A stretch of 64,000 nucleotides of DNA, taken from Prorocentrum cordatum (lineage: Eukaryota > Sar > Dinophyceae > Prorocentrales > Prorocentraceae). The notes under the pieces are model-generated. The model saw nothing but the letters and a program-made list of their open reading frames with translations. It was not told the DNA's origin and ran no database searches. This document shows, piece after piece, positions 26,407 through 36,333 of this stretch. Numbering within the stretch: the first letter of the stretch is position 1; every line of letters begins with the position of its first letter. The DNA lies in the NCBI GenBank assembly GCA_963575745.1, contig CAUYUJ010015016.1:842244-906243 (forward strand), read 5' to 3'. Made by a program: the position numbers and the translations under genes.

Positions 26407-28543
26407 TCAGCCGTCAGCCCTGGCCTGGCCACGCCTGTTCGCACGCCTGGCCATGCCAGTACCACTGCCGCGACAGCCTTTGGCCCAAATGTTGCGGGCC
26501 TTGCAGGCGTCCCAGATTGCCCTGCAAACTCGGAAGCGGAGGAGCGATGGGAGCTGCTCGCATCCTCCAGATGCCAGTTCAGCGCGGCCAGATTTATGTT
26601 CTAAGGTATCGGCTCGGCTCTTCAATCGAGTTTGCGAGGGTAGATTGTCCGTCAAGGAGGCTGTCAGGACGGCGCAAGACTGCGTCGAGGATTACGGGCT
26701 TGGCCAAGAAGAGGTCAACAAATGGGCAAATTTAGGGCGACTGGATATGGAAACACTCACCGTGCTTTTCGGAGGTGGGCCAAATCGTTCGGGTCGGACT
26801 TAGAGTGCGCGGACGTCGACGTGCATGTCAAAAACCTTCGAGACCACGGCACAGTCACAGTTAAGCATCAGGTCATCTACCCCCACGAGGTGTTTGCCAG
26901 CGTTTATGCAAGCGGCATGGACAAGTTTAGCCACATGTTCCTGGGTCCCCGGGGCGTCTCGGACGCGAAATACTTCTGGGACATGCATGGCGGGAGAGAC
27001 TGGGTCGTGGAGCATCCTGGCTTTGCCCATGGGGCTGTCCCAGAGCTCTCGGTGCCTCTCGGGGTCCATGCAGACAAGGGCCAGTTTACTCAAAGGGAGA
27101 AGCTTCTGGGGATCTCTTGGGGTAGCGTACTCTCTACTGCGCCGACTGCTTGGTCGAAGATTTTACTCACAATCGTCCCCGATGAAATTTTGGTACCAAG
27201 CACGACCGACGAGAGATTGCACGGAATACTGGTCTGGAGTTTTCACCATTTGCTCAACGGCACTTGGCCAGAGTGCGACCATGACGGTCGGCCTTGGCCC
27301 GAGAATTCTCGCAGGGCGATGATGGCTGGCAAAACTCTCGCAGGCCTCGGAGTTTTGAAACATGGGGGGGTGGGGGAGGGGGTCGCTGCCGGACGGCTGC
27401 GCCACCCCCCGCTCGAGTGAGCGCGATGTTTTTTAGACTCCGAGGCGGTTTTCGCGGCTTGTTCAGCGAGTACCGTGGCGACTGGGAGTGGTCGGCGGAG
27501 GCATTCGGCTGGAGGCCGATTGGGCACTAACACGTGTTTGCTATGTTTTTGCATCGGTTCGCCGTGCCATCTAGCATCAACGTGGGGGGGAGGGGAGGAG
27601 GGGGGGGCAGGAAGAAGCGGGGCGGCACGGGGGGGGAGGAGCAGAAGGAAGGATGATCTGATTGCGCGGCCAAACCTTTCAAAAACAATGCTATATATCC
27701 CGCGGAACTACAGGACTAACTTCTGCTGCCACAGATGCTGGGCATCGAAAGTACTGCCCTCCTTCACGTACACAGACTGGCGACCGGAGGCGAGGTGGAG
27801 ATCAACAATATCATCGCACAACGATTATCTGAAAGATCCGTCATCGACTAGCGTTCTTACTCGCATGCCAGAATGGAGGATCGATAGGACACGAGGTGAC
27901 GACATGCACTGCACGAAATTAGGGATAGGGCACCACCTCATAGGAAATGGTCCAGTTTACCTGGCCCAAGTTCGGGCCGATAGATTCTTGGGCCCAGCGA
28001 GTCAGGTAGCTCTCCCAGCCACTGCCTCGTTTCAGCAAGTACTAGATGACCTCAACCTGAGGTTAAAGACTGGCTCAAAAATCACGGCCTCGAGTGTTCC
28101 CATAAGCGTTTCACCCCGAACCGTGTTCACTACGCAGATGCTACCACTTCGCCTTCTTTACGCGTGCAAGGCCGCGCAATGTGCGCCCCCTAGTTTCATG
28201 GCTCGCAGAGCTAACCCAAGCTTTTTCGGAGGTCGCCCCGGCGGCGCAACGGCACGAAGCACGTATAGTAGCGTCGACATTCTGGGGACTAGCAACATAT
28301 TTTCACATTTGCAAGTCGAGCGGACGGTTCTTCACCCCCAAGCAAGTTAATAATTTCGACGAGGCCGCCAGTGTTTTCTTACACATGTATTCGGAGCTTC
28401 GCCGCATAGCAGCAACTCGGGGATCGCCTATGTGTCATATAATTCAGAAATTTCACCAGTTTCAGCACATTGTGCTGGACGCATGCTTAGATTCGTACAA
28501 CCCTCGTTGTTTTTTTATTGCTTTGGCGATGAAGACCAGGTTG
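26407..28543 (+). pseudogene. Dinoflagellate multi-copy hypothetical gene, 5' part, cut by copia-2
   Basis: A large protein of a family recurrent in dinoflagellate genomes, of unknown function. Readable pieces in order: VKEAVRTAQDCVEDYGLGQE (about 26660-26710); the 232-codon frame 26722-27420 with VIYPHEVFASVYASGMDKFS, SVPLGVHADKGQF and LLGISWGSVL; GDWEWSAEAFGWRPIG (27478-27525); then after a G-rich stretch at 27580-27650, FCCHRCWAS (27720-27750) and GDDMHCTKLGIGHHLIG. In the next frame come SWLAELTQAFSEVAPAAQRH and KFHQFQHIVLD, and finally Y-C-F-G-D-E-D-Q-V ending at 28543. There the LTR begins. The remaining codons are at 38274-38390. Frame changes near 27430, 28170 and 28510 mean it was already decaying, or contain unrecognised introns. 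Confidence 0.65.
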
Positions 28544-28725
28544 TGTCAGTGCAGTTCTTTTAGCTCGGACCGCGCGGCAGTCCAACTGCGGGTGCAGTCC
28601 CAGGGCCCTAGGACTAGGGCCAAAACGGCGGCGGGCAGCGTGCACGCCACAAACATGAAAAGCATGTGCATCATGCGTACAAGGCGGCACGGGCGGCAGA
28701 GGGGCAGGGGAGTGCACTCTTCACA
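28544..28725 (-). repeat. copia-2 3' LTR
   Basis: 182 bp, tgtcagtg ... tcttcaca, identical by eye to 38092-38273. Confidence 0.95.
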
Positions 28726-28961
28726 CTGGGTGAGAACAATGCTGCCCCGATGCCGCCCCCTACAAGCGTGAAGCGCTGCACGCAGTCATCGCCTATACCG
28801 GACCACGGGCCGAAACACCTCAAGCAAAGTGCGGCCTGAGGCTCAAAATATAAAGTATGAAATATGAATGTCTAGACTCACTAGTCCAGACTGTCGTCTC
28901 AGTGTACGCACGCACATTACCGTAGCCCTCACTAGGTCCATGCAGCGGCTGCAACAGGACC
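28726..28961 (-). other. copia-2 3' untranslated region
   Basis: Between the Pol stop and the 3' LTR. The sequence next to the LTR has only a weak purine run; no ORF. Confidence 0.7.
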
Positions 28962-31900
28962 TCACGGGCTCGCAGGCCCCGGAACGGCGGCCCGACGCTC
29001 GGCCTTCCGCCCCTTGGCTCTCTCACGCTGTCCGCGGCGCAGCCGCAGACGGTGCGCCTCCTCATCCTCCTGTTCGGCAGTAGGCACCATGCTGAACAGT
29101 CCGTGGCGGAGGAACTGCGATAGCACCTCGTTAGGCTGCACGGCCTTTGACAGCACGTCCGCCAGCATGTGGCTATTGGGCAGCCACTTGAACTTGATGG
29201 CCTCCTGCTCGATCAAATCCCTGGCCACCAACAAGTCGATGAGGGTCTGCCGAGACACCGGCATCGAGCCGATCTTGGACGCGTGATCGTTGAGCGACTT
29301 CGCATCCGTCACCAGCGCCCCCGGAACCTTCAGCGCCAGCCTCCAGTCCCCTTGCAAGGGCGGCTCCCCGTGCAAGACTGCCTCAATCAGCAGCCTGAGG
29401 TAGAGCTGCCGATCCAAAGCCACGGACATAGCCGCAGACTCTGCGGCCATCGTAGATCCAACAACTCGTGTAATAGTACTACTCTGGAACTCCACTAGAC
29501 AACATGCAGCTAGCTCCTTCAACACTCGGGTATCCGTAATCATATTCATGAACCCCATCTGGCTCTTACAGCCGGGTTCCTTCGCAAACGAAGCGTCCAT
29601 AAGCGTGAGCACCTGCAAGCGCTCGATGTCCACACGGCGGATCCGGAGAGTCGCAAGACCTCTCTTGTCGTAGTCCTGAAGCCGGTCGATGATGTCATTG
29701 AGCACTCGCAGGCGCAGTAACCTCCGACCTTCCGGATCCTTCTGTGCGAGCGCCGACACACTGTACGCGAGTTGTGGCACCACACGTGCGACAGGCCAGC
29801 GCACCTTCTGGAGCAAGCTGCGGAAGTCGTGGTGCTCTTCGGGAGTCATCTCCCGCTCCTCGTCGCCCCCCCTTGCAAGGGGGTGCTTTGTCAGCTTGCC
29901 GATGTACTCGTGCATGCTGATATCGATGCGATCGGGGTGGCGCCACCACTCCTCACCGAGATAGGCGACTGCCTCCTTGTCATTGCCCTCCTTCCAGTGC
30001 TTGATGTTGAAACGCCTGTTGATATTCGCCTTCACCTCCTGGTACTGGGGGTCGCGCGGGTCCCCAAACAGCATGCCGTCGTCGACGTGCAAGGTCAACA
30101 TAGCAATCAACTTGCCGGTCGCCCGATAAACGAAGACAGCCCGAGCACAGCGCAGCTCCACAAAGCCGACCTCGTCCGTCAGCACCTGGCGGGCTCGGAG
30201 ATGCCACAACCGAGGCGCCTCCGTCAAACCGTGCGCCCCTTTCAGCAGACGAAGCAACGCATCAGGCCGCACAGCCGGCCATCCCGCACCGTCGACGGCC
30301 GGAAGTCCGTCCTTAGGTGCCCTCGCGCACAGCTCCCGCTCCAGCTTCAGCCCCGACAGGAACGCAGTCGCTACGTCGAAGCACTCGAATGTCCAATCCA
30401 TCGCCATTGTGATAGACGCACACACCAGCACGGCCAAAGGGGAAGTAGTAGGCGAATCCGCCCTGAATAGACCAAGCTGCGGGTCGAGGTGGCCAGGGAT
30501 GATCAAGCGCGACTTCGCCTCCAACTCCGGCCCTCGCCCCCGGTTTGTGCGAACCGAACGCATGGGCACCGAGATGATCTTATCCTTTGGAATGCTCTTC
30601 TCCTCCTCCTCGGTGACCGGCTCGACCGTGTTGTTGGCGATCCATTGCCGCCACTCGGCGGCATCGGCCTCGTCGAACTTAGCCTTCTCGTGCCGGTCGA
30701 AGTGACGTGGGTCTAGCTCCTTCGCGTTCTGCTTCATCACGAGTGCGAACACGTCGTGCTCGTACCGCGCTTCCTGCAGCCATGCGTCATACACAGATGA
30801 CACGTTGATCCACTCCTCGTAAGTCATCGGCTGCCGTACAAGACCCTCCGGAGTGTCCAAATAGTACACCCCCTGTGCCTGAGCGTCCGGCTTGTCGTGG
30901 TAGAAGAGCGTGAGACCAACCCAGCTGTCCTCCATGCGCTCGTTGGTACGGCTCGCGCCGTCGTCCTTGTAGGCACACTGGCCCGTGGCGGAGAGCATCA
31001 CCGACAGGCGATTGCACTCCCGGTGGCGGTCGTGATCATAGAGTCTCCGCCGTGGCTCTCGATGCACACGTACTCCTCGCACGACCTTCTGAACGAGCGT
31101 GGAGACGCCATCCAAGGCATTCTGGTCGAACCACTCCTGGGGCCCCGAGTGCGCCACAGCGTTCATGGCCACCTCGCGGAGAGCCGGCAAGCCACTCGTA
31201 GGGGCAGCCTGCAGACGCGATCTCTTAATGCAACTCGGCACGTCATCTACCAGGAACTTCCGCTTCCGCTCGAGCTCGAAATCGTCTCTGGGAATCGGCG
31301 GCACCGAAAGGCCGCCAGAGCCCGTTGCTCCCGGAGAAGCTTCCGGGTACGTCCCAGAGGACATCCGGCCTGGAGGGGAACGAGACCGGGCCCTCCTCGG
31401 AGGCGGAAGCTGCGGCAACTGCTCCTGCTGAGGTGGCTCCTCCTCCTTAGCCTGCGCCTCAATGGCGTCCAGGGCCCTCAGATCCACGCGAGGCTGCCTG
31501 GACCCCACGAGTTCACTATGTCGGTCACGCTCCTTCTTCAGGAATGTCTTCTTCACCTTCTGAACCTTCACCTTGGGCGCGACGTCCACGATGTCGTGGT
31601 AGGCGCGATCATCTCGCTGCTGTGTCAGCCGCACGTCCGTCTGGATGGACTCCGCAGCCGCGGCCTCCTGGGAGGAGGCGTGCCGGAGCTGCTCACGAGC
31701 AACAAGTAGCACGTGACCACGCCATGATACGTAATACCGGCTGTTGGATTCCTTCGCGATCACAGTCGCAGGACCCCGCCATCTTTCAGGATCTTGCCGA
31801 CGACGTCCCTTGAACGGATTAGGTGCCCAGAAATACACCCGCGATCCTGGGCACAGATCGCCGACGACCGTCGGCGCCTGTCGCAGCAGCGCCCTCCGCA

Positions 31901-34900
31901 CCTTGTCCGTCGCGTCGCGCTCCAGCGACATCATCTTGGCTGCGGTGCGGATTTGAGACGAACGCCAAGCTATGCCCTTAGCGCCGAGAACCGACATGAG
32001 AACCTCATCGTCGTCCCTGTTAGTCACCTCCGTAAAATTCAAGATCCGCCCGAAGACAGCCTGCTCCGGGGTCAACCCATTGCGGCTGATCGTCGAACTC
32101 TTCGCGTTGACGATGGCAGCCAGGGCCACAATAGACATCGACTTGCCCTGGACGCGGAACTCGTGCACCACCTTGCCCCAAATAGTGCCGAGCAATCCTC
32201 CGTGGCGCTCTGCCAGGCCATGCTGCCATGCTGCATGAGCTCCCGTCGTCTTCGTATTAATACCGAACTGCTCCATCAGCGCGTTGAAGTAGCCCTCGAA
32301 CTCGCCGCCCTGGTCGATCACGATGTTCTCTGGCACGCCGTAATGCTTGAACCACTCGTTCATGATCTGGCGCGCTACGTGCTTGGCCGTCCTATTCTTG
32401 AGAAGGCATGCGCAGTGCCATCCCGTACCAGCGCCCACCATGCTGAGGACCACCAGCTGCTCCTTGGCCGCGTCCCGTAAGTACTTCACGTCGATCACAA
32501 CCGTCACATTGAAGCCGAATGGTCGCACGTCCGCCGTCCCCTGCACTGGACGGGGCGGCGCCTCCGACTCAGCACAAGTCGGACACTGCCAATGCTTCGC
32601 GTATGCCAACGCGTTGGGCGTTGCACCGCCGAGACGCAGCATATTGATGAACGTTGGTCGGCTGGGGCGTCCAAGACCGCGATGGGCCTTCCGCACGGCA
32701 CGTCGCGTACTCCGGGGAATCTTCGTCATGATGTCATGCCGCACCACCTCCGGAAGCTCCATCTCTGACCAGGAGGCTGCAACCTCCTCCTCCGCAGGGT
32801 GCTGCATGGACTCCTCCTTCACCGTCTTCTGCAATGCCTCGCGAATCTCGGCTCGAATCTCCTGCGGTGTTTTGCCCCACTCAGGTCTCTCCGAAACGTT
32901 TCCGGGAGCCTCTCCAGGACCATGCTCCGCGGGCTCGGGCCCATAACTCCTGGGCTCCTCCGTGGGGTCCGGGAGGTGCGCCGCAGGGAAACTCGAGTTC
33001 TCGAACTGCCGGACCAAATAGTCCGCGGCACCGGTCATCACAGCCTTGGCGAACTCCTCCGCGCAGCTTCCGCGCGCAGCCGTGCAAACCTCAGGGTTCG
33101 CCAACACCCTCGTGGTGTTCTGGAGGCAGATCGCGTCCTCGAATGCTGAGTTCGACTTCGTTGCATTCATGGGTGGCTGGCTCCAGACTGTCGATTGCGC
33201 GTGGTCCATTACCATGGCTGCGCGTCCCCTTGCAGCTTGCCACTGCATCACCTCGTCCGTGAACGAGAGCAACACGCGGTACTCGGTCCGCTCTCGGCGT
33301 TGCCGGCGCACTCGCATAGGCCTTCGCTGGTCGACACTCTGCAGTCGCCTCCATGCCGTACGAGGCGGGGACAAAGCCACGAAGTCTGGGTCAGCTGCAA
33401 CCAGGTACGCCCGTGCCTCGTTCCTGCCCTGGACCGTCAGGAGGTCGAACTCTGGCGCTGTGATGGGCTGGTGGGCGCCCCATCCCATGTTCGCCGCCAG
33501 GATCGTGAGTTGGCAAGCCCATGCGAAGATCTCCACGATCCTCCAGGGCCCCGGTCGCCGCCGGGTCTCCCGCCGAAGAGGTAGTACACGTTCCTCCTGG
33601 TAGTGCTTGAAGGCGTCCTGCTCCTGACGATCAGCCCGAAGCTTCCTGTTCGCCATTTCCTCGATCATCAAAACCTCCAGCTCCTTCAGGTTGCTCCGGA
33701 CATGCCTGCGAGCACCTTTCGTCATGAAAACCTCATTGTCCGCGTTCTCCATGAAAACCTCCTCGTCGCTCGATGCCGTCTCCGCGGACTCCGGGTCGCT
33801 GGTGTGATAGTGGGATGTACTCAGCTCTGAATCGCCTGCGTCCTGGCCATCGTTGCTATCAGAATCGCGCGTGTCCTCCTCCTCGACGGTCTCAGCGACG
33901 CTGCGCTCATCCTTCTCCTCGTGGCTCGCCGTTCCGCTGAACATCTCGTCGGCGAGCTCGTCCTGCCCCTCAGGCTGTCCGACGGGGAAGGCACTCGCGA
34001 CCTGTGCCGGGAAATCCAGCAATGACGCGCACGGATGCCCGGACGCAGCCGGGACCAACGGCTTGGTCACACCGTTCGCCGTGAAAGTACCGCTCCTGAA
34101 GCTGATTGCTGCGTCCCACTCTGCCATCTCGTCAGGGCCGATGAGACCTGGCACCTCGGCATCGACCTCGGAGATCACAACCTCGCACTGCGTACCATTG
34201 ATGCCAACTGTGTAGCGCCACGCACGCTCTGACATGAGCGGCACGCCTGGGCCGAACTTGAAGTACTCGCGCTGGTTGATGCTGTGGTACGGCACGCCCA
34301 TGGCATCCAAAGTCTTCTGCAGCTCGACGTGCCACGGACGTCCACCGACAGCCCGCTTGCAGCCCGCGTCAATCATAACCAGCCCCGCGGGCAAGACAAC
34401 AAGCATGACGGACTGCTCATCTATCACCTCGCGAGGGCACTCCTCTCGAGTAGTGACCATGCGGGTCGCAGATCCCCCTTTTGCTGCCCAAGGGTCCGCC
34501 CCCTTTGCTGCCCAGGGGTCTGCACCCTTTGCTGCCCCAGGGTCCGCGCCCTTTGCTGCCCCAGGGTCCGCGCGCTGCAGTGAGTCCCCCTCATCCGCCT
34601 TGGGCTTCTCCAGCGTGTAATGGATCACCGACTTCAACGAACACTTCTTGCACTTCGCGAAGATCACAGTGCCGTTTGACTGCCACTTCAGCTCGTCAGC
34701 CGGATGAGGACACGCAGCCTGCTGCTGCATGAGCTCTGGGTCGAACTTCGCCTTCGGACCTGGGACCAGCCTCTCGCCGTCGAACTGCGAGTCGTGCATG
34801 GCTCGGTGCATCTGCTGCTTCTCCAGGTCGCTCTGCGTGGCACCGGCACTCATGACGTAGCTCCGTCCAGAGGCAGTGACTACGCGCGGGGCTCCAGATG

Positions 34901-35420
34901 CGGCTGGAGATGCCGTCGCAGCGGCAGGCGCACCTGAGCTCGCGGCTCCTGGAGCCGCTGGAAGATGAGCACGTCGTCGAACTCCCTCCATGTTCTTCCA
35001 CGCGCTTCCGACCCCCTGCTGCTCAGGAGATGTAGGCAGTGCACGCTCTGGCGGAGGTGCCTGCTCACGTCGCTTCTGCAGGCCGTCGTAGACCTCGCCT
35101 GGGTTCAATCGGGTATGCATCTCCGACTCCTGCTTCTCTACCAGCGCGAGGCGGTCCAGCAACTCGGCTTTGTCACGCTGCAAGACCTCCAATCGTTTCT
35201 TCTCCTCGCTCTTCATCGCGCCCTCGGAGGCCCCTGCCATGGCCCAGTCCTCGTCCTTAGGGGCGGCGGCGGCCTCCCCAGTCGGAGCGGCGGACGTTAG
35301 TCCTGGCACAGCTCCGTCTGGGATGTTCCCGGGAGGTTCCCCCGGAACATTCGATCCTTTAGTCTTCGATGCCCCCTTCGCCGACGGCGCCGCTGCGGTA
35401 CCCACCACGAATGCAAGATG
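28962..35420 (-). CDS. copia-2 Pol: protease, methyltransferase-like, integrase, RT, RNase H
   Basis: One uninterrupted frame, formally open from 35684 (2240 codons). In order: a zinc-ribbon-like CPHPADEL ... CKKC (34640-34710); four 24-bp repeats ADPxAAKG (34474-34572); the protease VMIDAGCKRAVGG (about 34350-34385; DAG where DTG or DSG is usual); a Rossmann-like module with IVEIFAW and ALSPPRTAW (33340-33560); the integrase HHCC region, with LGRPS where LGHPS is expected and an intact CPTC (32570-32690); a D-D-E triad in VIDVKYL, VIDQGGEF and LAERHGG (about 32480, 32305 and 32200); RT with FDVATAFL and LHVDDGMLF (about 30370 and 30080); RNase H with LMDASFA, MAAESAA, VTDAKS and LADVLSK (29600-29145). 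RT and RNase H look intact. Confidence 0.92.
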   Translation of the reverse strand, partial: HLAFVVGTAAAPSAKGASKTKGSNVPGEPPGNIPDGAVPGLTSAAPTGEAAAAPKDEDWAMAGASEGAMKSEEKKRLEVLQRDKAELLDRLALVEKQESEMHTRLNPGEVYDGLQKRREQAPPPERALPTSPEQQGVGSAWKNMEGVRRRAHLPAAPGAASSGAPAAATASPAASGAPRVVTASGRSYVMSAGATQSDLEKQQMHRAMHDSQFDGERLVPGPKAKFDPELMQQQAACPHPADELKWQSNGTVIFAKCKKCSLKSVIHYTLEKPKADEGDSLQRADPGAAKGADPGAAKGADPWAAKGADPWAAKGGSATRMVTTREECPREVIDEQSVMLVVLPAGLVMIDAGCKRAVGGRPWHVELQKTLDAMGVPYHSINQREYFKFGPGVPLMSERAWRYTVGINGTQCEVVISEVDAEVPGLIGPDEMAEWDAAISFRSGTFTANGVTKPLVPAASGHPCASLLDFPAQVASAFPVGQPEGQDELADEMFSGTASHEEKDERSVAETVEEEDTRDSDSNDGQDAGDSELSTSHYHTSDPESAETASSDEEVFMENADNEVFMTKGARRHVRSNLKELEVLMIEEMANRKLRADRQEQDAFKHYQEERVLPLRRETRRRPGPWRIVEIFAWACQLTILAANMGWGAHQPITAPEFDLLTVQGRNEARAYLVAADPDFVALSPPRTAWRRLQSVDQRRPMRVRRQRRERTEYRVLLSFTDEVMQWQAARGRAAMVMDHAQSTVWSQPPMNATKSNSAFEDAICLQNTTRVLANPEVCTAARGSCAEEFAKAVMTGAADYLVRQFENSSFPAAHLPDPTEEPRSYGPEPAEHGPGEAPGNVSERPEWGKTPQEIRAEIREALQKTVKEESMQHPAEEEVAASWSEMELPEVVRHDIMTKIPRSTRRAVRKAHRGLGRPSRPTFINMLRLGGATPNALAYAKHWQCPTCAESEAPPRPVQGTADVRPFGFNVTVVIDVKYLRDAAKEQLVVLSMVGAGTGWHCACLLKNRTAKHVARQIMNEWFKHYGVPENIVIDQGGEFEGYFNALMEQFGINTKTTGAHAAWQHGLAERHGGLLGTIWGKVVHEFRVQGKSMSIVALAAIVNAKSSTISRNGLTPEQAVFGRILNFTEVTNRDDDEVLMSVLGAKGIAWRSSQIRTAAKMMSLERDATDKVRRALLRQAPTVVGDLCPGSRVYFWAPNPFKGRRRQDPERWRGPATVIAKESNSRYYVSWRGHVLLVAREQLRHASSQEAAAAESIQTDVRLTQQRDDRAYHDIVDVAPKVKVQKVKKTFLKKERDRHSELVGSRQPRVDLRALDAIEAQAKEEEPPQQEQLPQLPPPRRARSRSPPGRMSSGTYPEASPGATGSGGLSVPPIPRDDFELERKRKFLVDDVPSCIKRSRLQAAPTSGLPALREVAMNAVAHSGPQEWFDQNALDGVSTLVQKVVRGVRVHREPRRRLYDHDRHRECNRLSVMLSATGQCAYKDDGASRTNERMEDSWVGLTLFYHDKPDAQAQGVYYLDTPEGLVRQPMTYEEWINVSSVYDAWLQEARYEHDVFALVMKQNAKELDPRHFDRHEKAKFDEADAAEWRQWIANNTVEPVTEEEEKSIPKDKIISVPMRSVRTNRGRGPELEAKSRLIIPGHLDPQLGLFRADSPTTSPLAVLVCASITMAMDWTFECFDVATAFLSGLKLERELCARAPKDGLPAVDGAGWPAVRPDALLRLLKGAHGLTEAPRLWHLRARQVLTDEVGFVELRCARAVFVYRATGKLIAMLTLHVDDGMLFGDPRDPQYQEVKANINRRFNIKHWKEGNDKEAVAYLGEEWWRHPDRIDISMHEYIGKLTKHPLARGGDEEREMTPEEHHDFRSLLQKVRWPVARVVPQLAYSVSALAQKDPEGRRLLRLRVLNDIIDRLQDYDKRGLATLRIRRVDIERLQVLTLMDASFAKEPGCKSQMGFMNMITDTRVLKELAACCLVEFQSSTITRVVGSTMAAESAAMSVALDRQLYLRLLIEAVLHGEPPLQGDWRLALKVPGALVTDAKSLNDHASKIGSMPVSRQTLIDLLVARDLIEQEAIKFKWLPNSHMLADVLSKAVQPNEVLSQFLRHGLFSMVPTAEQEDEEAHRLRLRRGQRERAKGRKAERRAAVPGPASP
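34474..34572 (-). repeat. 24-bp in-frame repeat in copia-2 Pol
   Basis: Four copies encoding ADP(G/W)AAKG, about 95% identical. It is presumably a recent slippage expansion upstream of the protease. Confidence 0.9.
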
Positions 35421-36333
35421 GGCCCTCGCAGGGCCACTGGTTGGAGGGTTGGAGAGCCGGCTTCTCGCAGCGGCGCGTGTAGAGGTTGAAGCGCACGATG
35501 CGGTCGTTCTTCGCGATGAAGTGGATGGTTGCCGGCGGCGCCAGGTAATCCCTAAAGATGTCCTGACGCGGATACCAGCTGCAGAAGATCTCATCAATCT
35601 CCTCCGGCGTGAACGGCAGTTCCTTATCCTCGCGCCGCTGATCGTTATCGTCCTCGCTGGCTTTATCCTCCTCGCTGGCCTCATCCTCCTTCTTCACCTC
35701 GGCCTCCTTCTTCACTTCCTTGCTGCTTCGAACTCGCCTTCTTCCTCTCTTTCTTCTCTTCTTTGCTGCTCATCGCCTTCTTCTTCTTCTGTTTCTTCTC
35801 TTCCTCCTCTTCCTTCTCGCCGCGGCCTTCCGGTGCACTCCGCTTCTCTTCCTTCTCGCCGCGGCCTTCCGGCGTACTCCGCGACCTCGAGCGCGATGAG
35901 GCCCCCGCCTCGGGCGGGGGAGGGGCGCGATGCTCACGGAGAACAGCTCCCCGATCGCGGTGGCGGTCGTCGCGGCGATCTCGACGATGATCTCCACGAT
36001 GCTTGGCGTCGCGATTCCCGCCTTCACCGCGCCGATCGTCGCGGTGCTTGGTATGCCGCGATTTCCGCCCATCACGATCTTGAACATAATTGCCGTGGTC
36101 CCATCGAGATCCACCTCGGCCGCCGTGCAAGGCTTCGACGTGGTCAGCTGCAGCCGCATGCGCCGACCCTGGACGAAGTCGAGAGCCTCGAAGCGGCCTT
36201 GCTTGAAGAAGATGGGCTTCTTGTTCGTCACATGCTCCACGATGTGATGGACCGTGGCAAGGTCAGGAAACTCAAACTCCACGCTGTGCCCTTTGGGTGG
36301 GCGTTGGCCAGGATGCGACGGCAACGCGCGCAT
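35360..36333 (-). pseudogene. copia-2 gag-pol junction with multiple frame changes
   Basis: Four pieces in different frames form a plausible chain. 36333-36120 encodes HSVEFEFPDLATVHHIVEHV, then CTAAEVDLDGTTAIMFKIVM. 36120-35700 encodes an Arg/Asp/His and Ser/Arg-rich segment with two copies of PEGRGEKEE. 35715-35420 encodes LPFTPEEIDEIFCSWYPRQD. The pol frame follows from about 35420. At least three frame shifts are needed within 1 kb. Sequencing indels, mutation or recoding are all possible. Confidence 0.6.
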
